A DNA stretch of 64,000 nt from Lujinxingia vulgaris (GCF_007997015.1 NZ_VOSM01000002.1:186001-250000), one strand, 5' to 3'. Counted from the first letter of the stretch, positions 1 to 10,300 are shown. Numbers and translations: made by a program. Notes: generated by a model not told the origin, from the letters alone.

Positions 1-741
1 GCGGAAGGCGAAGTAGACGTCGTCGAAGGTGATGGCGCGGCGCCAGGCCCAGCCGTCGGCGACTTCGACATCGCCGCCGACCTGGTAGGCGGTGCCGCCG
101 AGGTCGGGGCCGCCCTGGCCGCCGACGTTGACGTCGGTGGCGCGTCCGGTGTTCTGGAAGAGGGTTCCCTCACCGGCCCAGAATTCGCCGATGTACTTGC
201 CGGAGCAGGCGCCGGCGGCCGATTCACAGCAGGCGTTGTAGGCGTCAAAATCTTCGATGTGGGCGACGAGCTTCTTCTTGAGGTTGTAGCGCACGCGCAC
301 GTTGGTGGTGCGCTCGTTTCCGACGGAGGCTTCCCCGGAAGGGGCGCCGCTGATGGCCGGGGGTTGCAGGCCGAGGGAGGCTTTGACCGAGGTAGAGCTC
401 TGGTAATACTCGTCGAATTGGCCGGCGGCGTTGACTTCGCGGTAGGTGATGTACTGGCTGCAGGAGGTCTGCACGCCGCGGTTCTCGTCGATCTCGTCGG
501 CGGCCACGCCCGGGCTGATAAAGCGCCCGATGTACATGGAGGGATCGCTGTCGAAGGAGGCGCGCAGGTAGACGCCTTCGCGTGCGCCGGCGACGTAGGG
601 GCCCTGGGCGATCTGGTTGGCGTCGGGACGCTCGATGTTGTTGCCGGAGCAGCCGGTGCTCATGGCGGGGATGATCATGGCCAGGAGGCCCAGGGCGGCC
701 AGGGGGCGGCCCAGTTGGGTGCTGACAGGGAAGATTCGCAT
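1..741 (-). CDS. Lipoprotein, C-terminus beyond window edge
   Basis: The frame is open from an ATG at 741 to base 1 (247 codons), so the gene is cut by the window boundary. The N-terminus is a hydrophobic signal ending in MSTGC followed by SGNN, which reads as a lipobox with the lipidated cysteine near residue 32. A GGAG ribosome-binding site lies about 8 bases upstream. The visible mature part has scattered cysteines (including a CC pair), an early stretch typical of an extracytoplasmic beta-rich protein, and no domain I recognise. It is presumably anchored in a cell-envelope membrane. Function is unknown; the lipoprotein assignment is firm, the role is not. Confidence 0.75.
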   Translation of the reverse strand, partial: MRIFPVSTQLGRPLAALGLLAMIIPAMSTGCSGNNIERPDANQIAQGPYVAGAREGVYLRASFDSDPSMYIGRFISPGVAADEIDENRGVQTSCSQYITYREVNAAGQFDEYYQSSTSVKASLGLQPPAISGAPSGEASVGNERTTNVRVRYNLKKKLVAHIEDFDAYNACCESAAGACSGKYIGEFWAGEGTLFQNTGRATDVNVGGQGGPDLGGTAYQVGGDVEVADGWAWRRAITFDDVYFAFR

Positions 742-1047
742 CACTATTCTCCGTACACTGCGTAGGTCTGTGTTTGCGCCGCGAATAGGGGCGCTTTCGT
801 CATGGTAACGCTAAGCCAATGCTTGCGAGGTGGGCAGAAGACGCCCCCGCTCGGGCATTATTCATCGACCGAACGAACCTGCCATAAAGGGTCGGGGTTT
901 GTCATGGCGAGCGGGTCTGGCGAGCGTCAATGCGGCGTTGAATGCGTCGGGCCTGGCGACGTCTCAGGTGCGCAGGATGTAGATGTAAGACGCGGCTGTG
1001 GTGCCGTCGTCAGAAGAATTGAGCCCGTAGTCGGGCCACGATGGGAA
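742..1047. other. Divergent intergenic region
   Basis: About 306 bases lie between two divergently transcribed lipoprotein genes. An open frame from 802 runs into the right-hand gene but lacks a signal peptide or recognisable protein sequence before 1048, so I treat it as non-coding. It must hold both promoters, but I could not identify convincing -35/-10 pairs. Confidence 0.5.
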
Positions 1048-2361
1048 ATGAAGATGAAGAGGAAGGTGATGGTGAAAGTCTCAAAGGCCGGGCGATGGAT
1101 CGGGGTTGCGGCGATGGTGGGGGTGTTGGGTTGCGCGTCGCCGTCGGTAGCGCCGCGCACGCAGGTGGCGCAAGAGGCGCAGGCGCCGGCGGATCCCGAG
1201 GCGTGCAGCGGAAATCTCGTGCCGCCGACGGGGTATCATCAGGAGACGGCCTTCGTGCCGCTGAGCGTGATCAACGCCAGCCAGATGGCCGCCGAGGACG
1301 CGCGTACTCGCCTTCGTGACCGCCTGTGTCAGGGGTATCGCTGCGAGCAAATTGCCGAGCATGTCACGGTGTGGCGGACCACAAACGACGGGCGCCAGGC
1401 CTGTGTGATGGCGGTGGCCTCGCGGGAGAAGGTCGCCGCGGTCTACGCCGAGCCGACCCGGGAGCTTGAGGCGGGGCTTGCGCGTATGGCCACTGCGATC
1501 GAGGGGGCGCTCGGGGAGTTTGAGGGCGACGAGGGGGAGGAGGCCAGCTCGGTGGCGCTCGACACGATCAACGACTCCGGGGTCAACGGAGGACCGCGGG
1601 CGGAGTGGCTGCACGATCAGCTCTTGGCAGTGCTGAGCTACAGCGGAGTGTCCACGCGCAAGTTACCCGGGAGGTGGTCGGGGCTGGGGCTTCCGCCGTC
1701 GACCGGGGCGGTGGTGCGCGGGACCATCCGTCAGATTCCCGGTCAGGAGGCCATGCTGGAGGCCAGCTTCCGACTGGAGCGAGGCGATGAGGTGCGGGGC
1801 ATCGGTTCGGTGCGTTTTCCGCAAGCGATCGCGCCGACCATTGACCCGCAGACGTATATGCCGCCGCTTCCCGAAGGTAATGGCAAGGTCGCGCTGCACA
1901 TGGACGCTCGCCCCGGCGGCGCGCTCTGCGAAGGGCAGCAGACCGAGCTGTGGTTGGAGACGGCCGAGCCGCTGCACGTGCGCGTGATCAACCTCTATGG
2001 CAACGGCGAAGGCGGGCTGATGGTGTATTCGTCGGGCGAGGAGAGGTTGCCGCCGCATCACCCGGTGAGCCTGGGTGAGTTTAAGGCGGTGCGAGCCAGT
2101 GAGGTGCCGGTGGAGCGCTTCCTGGTGGTCGCCGCGCCTACGCTGGAGGCGCTGGGGCGTTTTGCCTCGCTGGAGACGACGTGCCGGCTGCCGGTGACGA
2201 TGGCCAGCGCGCTTAACCGCGGCCAGCAGGTGCCGCGGGCGTCGATGCCCTGGGCGATGGGCATGGACTACCGGCTGATGTCGGGTGAGGCGTGTGAAGA
2301 CGTGCCTGCGCCGCCGGCTCAGGATCTCTCGATGCTCGAAGGGCTGCCGACCTGCTGGTGA
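1048..2361 (+). CDS. DUF4384-like lipoprotein
   Basis: This 437-residue protein opens with a basic n-region and a hydrophobic stretch ending VGVLGC-ASPS, a clear lipobox. The start is uncertain: ATG 1048 gives the longer signal, while ATG 1069 has GAGG six bases upstream and is equally attractive. The N-terminal half (about residues 60-190) has paired cysteines and a long helix. The C-terminal half carries a pattern like DUF4384: a short LWLETAEPLHVRVINLYG strand pair, then GGLMVYSSGEE and a later FLVVAAP. DUF4384 domains occur in envelope proteins of unknown function, often near kinases. Divergent from the truncated lipoprotein gene and convergent with moeA. The specific role is unknown. Confidence 0.7.
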   Translation: MKMKRKVMVKVSKAGRWIGVAAMVGVLGCASPSVAPRTQVAQEAQAPADPEACSGNLVPPTGYHQETAFVPLSVINASQMAAEDARTRLRDRLCQGYRCEQIAEHVTVWRTTNDGRQACVMAVASREKVAAVYAEPTRELEAGLARMATAIEGALGEFEGDEGEEASSVALDTINDSGVNGGPRAEWLHDQLLAVLSYSGVSTRKLPGRWSGLGLPPSTGAVVRGTIRQIPGQEAMLEASFRLERGDEVRGIGSVRFPQAIAPTIDPQTYMPPLPEGNGKVALHMDARPGGALCEGQQTELWLETAEPLHVRVINLYGNGEGGLMVYSSGEERLPPHHPVSLGEFKAVRASEVPVERFLVVAAPTLEALGRFASLETTCRLPVTMASALNRGQQVPRASMPWAMGMDYRLMSGEACEDVPAPPAQDLSMLEGLPTCW

Positions 2362-2367
2362 ACCGCT

Positions 2368-3585
2368 TTAGCCTCCCGGGAGCAAGAGCACCGGGAGGCT
2401 CGCGCCGGTTTTGAGCTGGCCCTGGCCTTCTTCAACGATGCCTAAAGCGTTGGCGCCGGCGAAGAGGGCGGGGTTTCCGCTGCTCTGGTCGCTTAAGGGG
2501 GCGAAACGGATCACCCCGCGCTGCGCGTACCATTGTCCGGCGAGGTAAGCCCTGCGCCCGCCCGCACCCTTTGCCGGGGCGTCGAGCACCGCGTTCACGC
2601 GCGGAAGGCTGGCCTGGTCGCGGGGAACCCCCTGGGCGCAGGCCAAGAGCGGTCGCACAAAGAGCTGGAAGCCCACAAAGCTCGACGCCGGGTTTCCGGG
2701 AAGTCCTACCAGCGCCACACCGCGCTCGGTGGTGCCAAAGGCCAGGGGTTTGCCCGGCTTCATGCGGATCTTCCAGAAGGTCATGCCGCGGCTGACCTCA
2801 TCGAGCACCCGGCGCACATGATCGTGTTCGCCCACCGAGACCCCGCCGATGCTGATGACGAGGTCGCTTGAGGCGCTGGCCTGAGCGAAGGTGCGCGAGA
2901 CCGCCTCGTAGCTGTCGGAGGTGATGGGGAAGACGCGTGGGACGGCGCCGCAGCTGCGCACCAGGGCCTCGACCATGTAGGCGTTGGAGTTGATGATCTG
3001 ACCGGGGCCGGGTTGCTCGCCAATCTCGACGAGCTCATCGCCGGTGGCCACAATCGCGACGGTGGGACGCCGCATCACTGTGGGAGCGGCGATGTTGAAG
3101 CTGGCGAGAAGTCCGATGGCCGCCGGATCCAGGCGCTGCCCCGGAAAGAGGGCCGGTCGCCCCTTCGCCAGATACTCACCGCAGCGGCGGATATGATCGT
3201 GGTCGGGGCGCTCGAGGATGGTGACCTCGTCGTCGCCGAAGTCGCAGAGCTCACGGGGGATGACCTGGTCGGCACCCTCGGGGATGCGCGCGCCGGTGGA
3301 GATGCGCATCGCCTCGCCAGCGCGGAGATCGCGGTGCGCCGGGTGCCCGGCGGCCGATTCGCCCACGAGAGGTAGCGTTACCGGGAGGGCGTCGAGGTCG
3401 TCGCGCTGCACAACGATGCCGTCCATCGCCGAGTTGTCAAAAGCGGGGACGTCGGCCGGCGCGTTGACCATTTCGGCCAGGTAGCGTCCGGCAGCCTGCG
3501 GAAGGCTCGCCCGCTCGATGCCCGGGTTGGGCGTGGCGTTGAGGATGTGCTCGAGGGCGTCTTCGACGGAGATAAACTGACTCAT
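2368..3585 (-). CDS. moeA: Molybdopterin molybdenumtransferase MoeA
   Basis: This protein of 405 residues (E. coli MoeA is 411) inserts molybdate into adenylated molybdopterin in the last step of molybdenum cofactor synthesis, in the cytosol. Visible hallmarks are PAFDNSAMDG near residue 50, the STGARIPEGAD segment, the VAIVATGDEL motif of the MogA-like domain, INSNAYM, and SIGGVSVGEHDHV, followed by KPLAFG and GLPGNPAS. The start is set at ATG 3585, where homology begins; the upstream extension in the same frame is not MoeA-like. No other Mo-cofactor gene is nearby. A 10-bp inverted repeat (2370-2379/2391-2400) lies inside the last codons and could act as a terminator for either neighbour. 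Confidence 0.93.
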   Translation of the reverse strand: MSQFISVEDALEHILNATPNPGIERASLPQAAGRYLAEMVNAPADVPAFDNSAMDGIVVQRDDLDALPVTLPLVGESAAGHPAHRDLRAGEAMRISTGARIPEGADQVIPRELCDFGDDEVTILERPDHDHIRRCGEYLAKGRPALFPGQRLDPAAIGLLASFNIAAPTVMRRPTVAIVATGDELVEIGEQPGPGQIINSNAYMVEALVRSCGAVPRVFPITSDSYEAVSRTFAQASASSDLVISIGGVSVGEHDHVRRVLDEVSRGMTFWKIRMKPGKPLAFGTTERGVALVGLPGNPASSFVGFQLFVRPLLACAQGVPRDQASLPRVNAVLDAPAKGAGGRRAYLAGQWYAQRGVIRFAPLSDQSSGNPALFAGANALGIVEEGQGQLKTGASLPVLLLPGG

Positions 3586-3614
3586 AGTTTTTCTTATATG
3601 CGGGGGATACGAAA

Positions 3615-3644
3615 AAGCGGGCCGCCTCAGAAGGCGGCCCGCTT
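3615..3644 (-). terminator. Rho-independent terminator
   Basis: A 13-bp GC-rich inverted repeat (3615-3627 with 3632-3644) is followed on the minus strand by five T residues. It lies just after the 3671-3961 lipoprotein gene and would separate it from moeA. Confidence 0.85.
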
Positions 3645-3670
3645 CAACTAACATTGCATGTGACGCGAGC

Positions 3671-3961
3671 TCAACGCGCCTCGTCTTCCGGGGCGTCCGA
3701 GGAGGGGGCCTCGGTGTCCTCGGCGTCGGAGAGCTGACCGACCTCCGGGGGCAACTTCGCCCAGTCCGGGTTTCCGCAGGGGTTGCCCTCGAGCTCCTCG
3801 GCGGAAGGCTTCTCCATGGTGGATCCGGTCTGAAGCACCCGGCGCTCCCCGCTGCGTGCGTTGCTGGCCTCGGGGGTGGAGCGGCAGCCGGAGCTGAGCA
3901 GCGCCAGGGTCAGCGTGCTCAGCGTCAGCAGACGAAGGGTGTGGGAGAGTCGCGTCATCAT
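3671..3961 (-). CDS. Small lipoprotein
   Basis: This 96-residue protein starts at ATG 3961, five bases after the stop of the upstream lipoprotein gene, so the two are probably one transcript. The signal region is hydrophobic and ends LLSSGC-RST, a good lipobox. The mature part is short, acidic at its C-terminus (DAPEDEAR) and contains one further cysteine in a GNPCGNPDW motif. It resembles no family I know. Its tight coupling to the preceding 576-residue lipoprotein suggests a partner role (inference). A strong terminator follows. Confidence 0.7.
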   Translation of the reverse strand: MMTRLSHTLRLLTLSTLTLALLSSGCRSTPEASNARSGERRVLQTGSTMEKPSAEELEGNPCGNPDWAKLPPEVGQLSDAEDTEAPSSDAPEDEAR

Positions 3962-3966
3962 CAGTC

Positions 3967-5697
3967 TCACTGGGCAGCGCACGCCGGATCTTCACGACGG
4001 TCGACATCAAAGAAGCGGTTGTAGCAGTACTCACGGCTGAAGGACTCGCCGAAGTCGTAGCGGGTGCTCAGCGCGATGGCCGGGTCCAGGAACCAGGCGC
4101 CGCCGGTGGTGGTGCCAAACTTAAACCAGGCGAAGGGTGTCTTGCCATTGCTGCTGGCGCTCTCGCTGCACAGTGAGGTGGGCAGGTAGAGGGGGTTGTT
4201 GGGGGTGCTGCCCACGAGTCGGTCGTAGTCGGGGACTTCTTCAGGGTTGTACGAGAAGCCCACCCCTTCGAAGAGGCCGCAGCTGAAGTCGGCGCGGCGC
4301 GACCAGATGGTGTCGACGAAGGGCACAAGCTCGTAGGTGATCTCGCGCAGGCCCGTCTCCGGGTTCTCGGTGGCGTCGTCGAAGGTCTGGCCCTGGTCGC
4401 CCGGGCGCAGCACGTAGCCGGCGTCGGCGCTGCTGCTGTTGAAGGACTCGTCGTCGTAGGGGCATTGGGTGTTGGTGATGCCGTCGGGGCGCACCACCCA
4501 GTTGCAGCCGGCGTGCACGCCGCTGGGCACGAAGAGGGGGTAGCGCGCGCCGTCATCAAGGGCGCTGGCCGGGAAGGTCAAAAAGTCGTTGGAGCCGCGG
4601 CCGGAGACCGGAGAGCTGTCGGGCTTGTAGGTCAGGTAGTCTTCGCTGGATTGCGCGCCTTCGACGCGGGTGCCCTCGACCAATTCGACCTCACCGCTTG
4701 CGCGGTTGACAGCGACCACGATGTCGGTGAAGTCGTGCTCGGCGTACTGGAAGTCGCCGCCGTTGAGCGTGCGGCGCGAGGGGTAGTAGAGGGTGTAGTG
4801 GATGAAGTGATGCGACTCCGTCTCGCTCACCGAGTAGTAGACGGCGGCGGAGGTGCGGGTCGTGGAGCGGCGGGCGTTGGCCAGGTTGTTGGACGCGTCG
4901 AAGTCACCGTCGAAGTCGATCGTGGTGGGGACGTCGATGTTGATCTCGCTGCCTTCAATCAGGCGCGTGTCCTGGTAGATGATCGGCGCGTAGGTCGCCG
5001 CGATATTTTCCAGGTCAGCCGGCTCGGTGGAGTCGGTCACAAAGGTCGACTCAAAGCGCTGGAAGAGCGGGTTGGCCGGCTGGGCGTTGTCCTGCACGCC
5101 GGTGGTCACCACGACGGTGTACTGCGTGGCCGGGCGCAGGGGCTGGCGGGGGGTGAGCACGGCGATGCGCTCATCTTCCTGATACTCAATGTCGACCTCG
5201 ATGGCGCCGTGAGTGCTGGTGATGCTGTCGGGGTCGGCGATGAAGAAGGACTGGATGTTGAGCGTGCGGAACGCATCGATCTCTTTGCTGAAGGTGACCT
5301 GGATGTCGGTGTCCAGGGGCACCTGGCGGGCGCCGTCGACGGGGATCACGCGCGTGACGCGCGGTTGGTCGGTGTCGGGCTCTTCGGTGTCCGGCTCGGT
5401 GTCGGCATCGGGGATGTTGACGTCGGGGCTGGTGTCGGCGTCAGGCTCGCCAGCGTCCGGGTCGACGGAGGTGCGCTCGCAGATGGAGGCGACGCAGACA
5501 AAGCCCGGGTCGCAGTCGCTGTCGCCGCTGCAGGTGGGCTGGCTGACGACGGTGCATGCACCTTCGCGGCAGACCTGGCCCTCTTCAGGGCAGTCGGCCG
5601 AGGTGCCGCAGGCGGGGCGCTCATTGCTGGCGCACCCGGCCGAGAAGGCCAGCGCGGCAAGAGCCATTACACAGAAATGTCGAATCGAGGCGGGCAT
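3967..5697 (-). CDS. Cys-rich lipoprotein with Ig-like (Big_5) domain
   Basis: The 576-residue product begins at ATG 5697, chosen because GGAG lies six bases upstream. The signal peptide ends LAFSAGC-ASN (lipobox). It is followed by two Cys-rich units (CGTSADCPEEGQVC and CSGDSDCDPGFVC), typical of myxobacterial surface lipoproteins, then an Asp/Glu/Pro-rich linker with repeated 'PDAD/EPDT' (about residues 80-115). Next comes an Ig-like domain starting RVTRVIPVDGARQVPLDTD, a Big_5 pattern that usually contains 'F(S/N)xxID'; here VTFSKEID. The remaining 350 residues are an unrecognised domain with many aromatic residues and cysteines. It is probably surface-exposed and lipid-anchored. The linker and Cys units imply an exposed, disulphide-bonded protein; activity is unknown. 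Confidence 0.78.
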   Translation of the reverse strand: MPASIRHFCVMALAALAFSAGCASNERPACGTSADCPEEGQVCREGACTVVSQPTCSGDSDCDPGFVCVASICERTSVDPDAGEPDADTSPDVNIPDADTEPDTEEPDTDQPRVTRVIPVDGARQVPLDTDIQVTFSKEIDAFRTLNIQSFFIADPDSITSTHGAIEVDIEYQEDERIAVLTPRQPLRPATQYTVVVTTGVQDNAQPANPLFQRFESTFVTDSTEPADLENIAATYAPIIYQDTRLIEGSEINIDVPTTIDFDGDFDASNNLANARRSTTRTSAAVYYSVSETESHHFIHYTLYYPSRRTLNGGDFQYAEHDFTDIVVAVNRASGEVELVEGTRVEGAQSSEDYLTYKPDSSPVSGRGSNDFLTFPASALDDGARYPLFVPSGVHAGCNWVVRPDGITNTQCPYDDESFNSSSADAGYVLRPGDQGQTFDDATENPETGLREITYELVPFVDTIWSRRADFSCGLFEGVGFSYNPEEVPDYDRLVGSTPNNPLYLPTSLCSESASSNGKTPFAWFKFGTTTGGAWFLDPAIALSTRYDFGESFSREYCYNRFFDVDRREDPACAAQ

Positions 5698-5954
5698 GAG
5701 GAACTCCATAAAGATCGTGGTTTGCGCAAGTGCGGCGCGAAGTTAACAAAAAGTTTAGCGGGTTTCTATCATAACGAGCACCCCGGCGCGCAAGCGTGCT
5801 GTGGGAATGCCCCGGGGCGCCGGGCCGGTTGTCAGCGCCGCCGGGCCGGGGTAGTTGTGGCCGGGTATGGCGCGTCGACTTCAGCACCGCGCAAACGCGA
5901 CCGATCGCGGTGTGCGGCTCGCCATGATGGACCAACATCTCTTGATGGGCCCCC

Positions 5955-7214
5955 ATGTCTTACGAACGCTTTATCGCCTGGCGCCACCTGCGCTCGAAGC
6001 GAACCTCCTTTTTGTCGACGATTACGATCATCGCGATCCTCGGCGTCTTTCTGGGCGTGACCGCGCTGACCAGCGTGGTGGCGGTGACCGGCGGGTTTGA
6101 GGAGGCGTTTCGGGAGCGGGTGCTCGGCGTCAACAGTCACCTGTTGGTGATCAAATACGGCGTGGACTTTCGCGACTACCGCGAGATTCAGGAAGACATC
6201 GAGCAGATGGAGGGCGTCACCGCGACGAGCCCCTTTGTGCTGCACGAGATGATCGCCACCCACGGCAACGTCAGCGCCGGGATTTTGATCAAGGGCATTG
6301 AGCCGGCGACCGCCGAGTCTGTGAGTGATATTCCCAAATACACTCTGGATGAGGGGGCGGTGGCCCAGCTGGAGTTTGAGCGCTTTCCGCCGGACGGGCA
6401 GGTCGCGCAGCCGAAGATCTTGCTGGGGCAGTCGCTCGCTGAGCGTCTGGGCGCAGAGAAGGGCGACCTTGTGCAGGTCACAAGCCCGCTGGAGAGCCTG
6501 GACCCGGGGCGCTGGAGTTCTAAGGGGAGTTCACCCTCGAGTCGGCAGTTTGAGGTCGCGGGCATCTACCGAAGTGGCTTTCATCAGTACGACGACCGCA
6601 TGGTGATGGTCGATTATCAGGCCCTGCAGGACTTCTTTAACCAGGGCGACACAGTCACCGGCGTGGACGTGCGCGTGGAGGATGTCTTCGCCGTCGGGGC
6701 GCTCGCTGATCAGCTGCGGCGCGACCTGCCTGAAGGGCGTTTTCGGGTGATGGACTGGCGTCAGCTCAACCACAACCTCTTTACGAGCCTGGGGTTGCAG
6801 CGTCTGGTGCTGGCGGTGCTCTTCTGTTTCATCGTGCTGGTGGCCAGTTTTAATATCGTCTGCATTCTCATCATGATCGTGCTCGAGAAGAACAAAGATA
6901 TCGCGATCCTCAAGTCGATGGGGGCGACGAACTGGGGGGTGATGAAGACGTTTATCTTCCAGGGCGCCGTGGTGGGCTTTGTGGGCACGGTCACCGGGCT
7001 TGTGGGTGGGCTTGCGGTCTGTCTGGGGATTAAACACACGAGTTTTGGGCTCGATCCTTCAATCTACATGATCGATCACCTGCCGGTGCGCATTGTGGCG
7101 TGGGAGTTTCTGGCGGTGGGGCTGGTGGCGATGATCATCAGCCTGCTGGCGACGATCGGGCCATCGTGGTGGGCGTCGAGGCTCAACCCGGTCGACGGAT
7201 TGCGTTACGATTAA
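5955..7214 (+). CDS. LolC/LolE-type ABC permease
   Basis: This 419-residue protein has the architecture of LolC/LolE/MacB permeases: an N-terminal helix starting WRHLRSKRTSFLSTIT, a large periplasmic domain (about residues 50-270), then three C-terminal helices of the FtsX type (near 275-305, 325-360 and 380-410). The motif MGATNWGVMKTFIFQG before the second FtsX helix is characteristic. In the Lol system these proteins release lipoproteins from the inner membrane with the ATPase LolD. No lolD lies next to it, so the ATPase partner must be elsewhere. Given the many lipoprotein genes here, a Lol role is likely. No strong ribosome-binding site precedes ATG 5955. Confidence 0.85.
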   Translation: MSYERFIAWRHLRSKRTSFLSTITIIAILGVFLGVTALTSVVAVTGGFEEAFRERVLGVNSHLLVIKYGVDFRDYREIQEDIEQMEGVTATSPFVLHEMIATHGNVSAGILIKGIEPATAESVSDIPKYTLDEGAVAQLEFERFPPDGQVAQPKILLGQSLAERLGAEKGDLVQVTSPLESLDPGRWSSKGSSPSSRQFEVAGIYRSGFHQYDDRMVMVDYQALQDFFNQGDTVTGVDVRVEDVFAVGALADQLRRDLPEGRFRVMDWRQLNHNLFTSLGLQRLVLAVLFCFIVLVASFNIVCILIMIVLEKNKDIAILKSMGATNWGVMKTFIFQGAVVGFVGTVTGLVGGLAVCLGIKHTSFGLDPSIYMIDHLPVRIVAWEFLAVGLVAMIISLLATIGPSWWASRLNPVDGLRYD

Positions 7215-7247
7215 GCAGGTCGCGCGGTGGCGCGGATCGAACATGAA

Positions 7248-7282
7248 AGAGGCCGACTTCCTGAATGGAGGTCGGCCTCTTG
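7248..7282. terminator. Intergenic terminator hairpin
   Basis: An 11-bp perfect inverted repeat (7248-7258/7272-7282), with more pairing inside, sits between the convergent permease and kinase-like genes. It ends in short T or A runs on either side, so it may serve both directions. Confidence 0.65.
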
Positions 7283-7328
7283 CGTTTGGGCGATGGGGGC
7301 TCGCGCCCGTTGCGATGCGGCGTGGAGG

Positions 7329-10300
7329 TCAGGCGGCGTGGCCGACGCGCATTGCGCGGGAGAGCTGGCGGGCGTGCTCCTGGTGATGGGCGGCTTCGTC
7401 GTGGCGGCCGAGCGCGCGCAGCGCGCGGGCCAGAAAGTCGTGGCCGCGGTAGACATCTTTGGGCACGCCACGCTCGGTGGCGCGACGCAGGCTCTGGCGA
7501 AGATGCTCCAGGGCCTGATCGGCCTGCTCATTGAGGTGACAGGCGGCCAGCGCGCGAAGATCGCGCGCGCGCTGCTCGCTGTAGCGGTCGTCGTGGCGGG
7601 CCGCCTGGGCGGCGGCCTCATCGGCCCAGCGAATGGCCCCGGCGAAGTCGCCGGCGTGAAGCTCCACCGAGGTGCGCATACGGCGGACCTCGATGGCCAG
7701 GGCGTTGAGGCCGTGGGAGGTGGCCAGCGCAAGCGCCTCATTGAGCCCCTGGCGAGCGCGCTCGACCTGGCCCTGGAAGCCGGCCAGGCGCCCGCGCGCG
7801 ATGAGCGCGCGGCATTGGATGGAGGGCAGGGTGTGGGCGCGTGCCAGCTCATCCAGCGCATTGAGCGGCCGCAGCGCGCGCCCACCCATCCCACGTTCGC
7901 CCCACATTTGCGCGCTGCGCTGGAGGAGGGCGGCGCGGGGGCGAGGCTGCATGCGCTTTGCGCCCCAGCGGCTGGTCAGGTTGACCGCGCTGTCGATCTG
8001 AGCGAGCGCGGCGCTCGGGTCACCGAAACGCTCGTACCAGCCGGCCAGCGCCAGCGAGGCGCGCGCCAGGAGTTCGGGGTGCGCCATGGCGGTGGCGCTG
8101 CGCCAGGCGCGGTTGAAGTGGGCGCGCGCCTCGTCGAGGTCGTCCTGTTGCATGGCCAACTGGCCCAGCAGCAGCTGGCTGCGCACAAAGCCGCTCTCGT
8201 AGCGTGTGGCTTCGGTCAGCGCGCTGAGCGGGTCGAGCACCTCGCGGCATTCTTCGATGAGCGCCATCTCCAGCGCGATCTCGGCGGCCTGCAGCAAAAG
8301 ATCCACGCGCCGCTGCGGCACACCGAGCGCGTGGGCGCCCAAAAGCCCGGCCAGGTGACGGTAATAATCAAGCGCGGTGCGCTGCCAGGCGTGCGCCTGA
8401 AGCCAGTCGCCAAAACGCGTGGCCAGGTCGAGCAGGGCACGCCGGTCGTGGGCGTAGGCGTAGAGTCGAATCAACGTCGGCGTCAGACCGCCGCGTTCGC
8501 CAGGGGCGCTGCGCAACGAGAGGTAGCGCGCCAGCGTGGCCGCGTAGCGCTTGACCCCGGTGTCGCCCCGCTCGGCCAGACGCCAGGTCAGCCAGTTGGG
8601 GACGGCCAGGTGCACAACGCCGGGCTGCGGCTGGCGAAGCGCCCCGAGCTCCGAGAGCGACGCTGCGGCCTGCGCCACCGCTTCGCCCGAGAGGCCGGTG
8701 AGCGCGCTGAGATCTTCGGAAGGCAGGGGCCGCTCGGCCAGCGCCAGTGCGGTCATGACGGCATCGGCTGCCTCATTTGCCTGGCTGACCTCTTCTGGCG
8801 AGAGCGGACCGATGCCGCGCACGCGCACTGCTTCGAGGTCTTCGGGGTGGCCCGCATCAAAATGGCCGCGCATCGCGTCGTCGGCCGCCGTGCCCATAAT
8901 CAACAGCAGCGGCCACTCCCCGATCGAGGCCACCACGTCGCGCAACACGTCAAGTGAGGCGTGGTCGAGATCTTCGACCTGGTCGATAAGCCACACAAAG
9001 GTGGCACGCTCGGCCTGCAGCCCGACAAAGGCCCGGAGCACCTCGACCAGGTGGCCGCGGCGGGTCTCCCAGCCGAAGTCCAGCCCCTCGCTGAGCTGCC
9101 AGAGGCGCTTGAGGGTGGCGAGCGCCGGGGCGGAGACGCCGGCGCTGGCGAGCAATTTGAGGGCCTGGCGGCGGCGATCGACGCCCTGCGGGGAGGGCGG
9201 GCCGACCAGGGCGTCGAGCATCATCTCACTGATTGCGCCGAAGGGGCGAAGGCGGTCGTCGGCACCCACAAGCATGAGCGCCGCGCGGCTGTCACCGCGT
9301 TTTGAGGTCGCCACGCGCAGGCGATCCAGAAGATGCTGGCCGCCTCGGCCCAGCCCCCCGGAGAGCAGCGCGGCTTTGCCGCGGCCGCCCTGCGCCGAGC
9401 GAAAGAGCGTCTCCAGAGCACCGGGAAGTCGGGGGCCGACAGGCTCGTCGCGGGCGCCCAGCCGACTCGAGGGCAGGGCGCCGCCCTGACGCGGATCCGG
9501 GGCGTCGTCCTCGTGGAAGGCGCCACCGCGCGCAAAGGCCGACTCCAGCTCATGAACGCTGATCTCTTCGAGGCCCACCTCCTCAATGGCCTCGACCTGG
9601 TCGCTCTGAGGCTCGCGGCGGCGAAGCTCCTGCATGGTCAGCGAGAGCAGGCGGTTATCGGCCTGAAGGTTGTTGCCGAAGAGGTAGCCGATGAGCTCCT
9701 CGTAGAGCTGGCCGGCGCTGGAGGCGCGGCCGGCCGGATCGTGCACGAGCATCGACTCGATGAGCTGCTGAAGCTGGCGGGGAATCTCCACGCGCTCCGC
9801 TATCGGGGGGACCTCCCCATGCGCCGCTCGCCGCTGAACTTCGGCGATGTCGGGGTGCTCGTAGGGGTGGGCGCCGGTGAGCATCTCGTAGAGGATGAGC
9901 CCCAGGCTGAAGATGTCGCTCTGGCGGGTGTAGCCCTCCTGCCGCACCGCCTCGGGGGCGGCGTAGAGCACGCGCTGGCGTACGTCGTTATCGTCGAGCG
10001 CTTCGACCAGATCGAGGGCGCGCGAGAGGCCGAAGTCGGTGATTTTGACCTCCCCGTCGTAGGAGAGCATCACGTTTTCGGGCCGCATCGAGCGATGCAG
10101 GATGTTGAGGTTGTTGAAGTTGAAGTCTTTGCGGCGGTGGGCGTAGTCGAGCCCTTTGGCGACCTCGCTGGCGATGAAGACCGACATCTCCTGGCTCCAG
10201 CGCTGACCGGTGGTGCGCGCCAGGTTGAGCGCCCGGGCCAGATCCATGCCGTTGATGTACTCCATGGCGACGTAGAACTGCTGGCGGTCTTCCTCGTGGC

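Noticed and set aside
802..1047. N-terminal extension of the DUF4384-like lipoprotein
   Set aside because: It would place 82 residues without features before a signal peptide, which must be at the N-terminus.
4465..6060. 531-codon plus-strand frame
   Set aside because: It is antisense to the Cys-rich lipoprotein gene, is Gly/Val/Ala/Asp repeat-like and has no motif.
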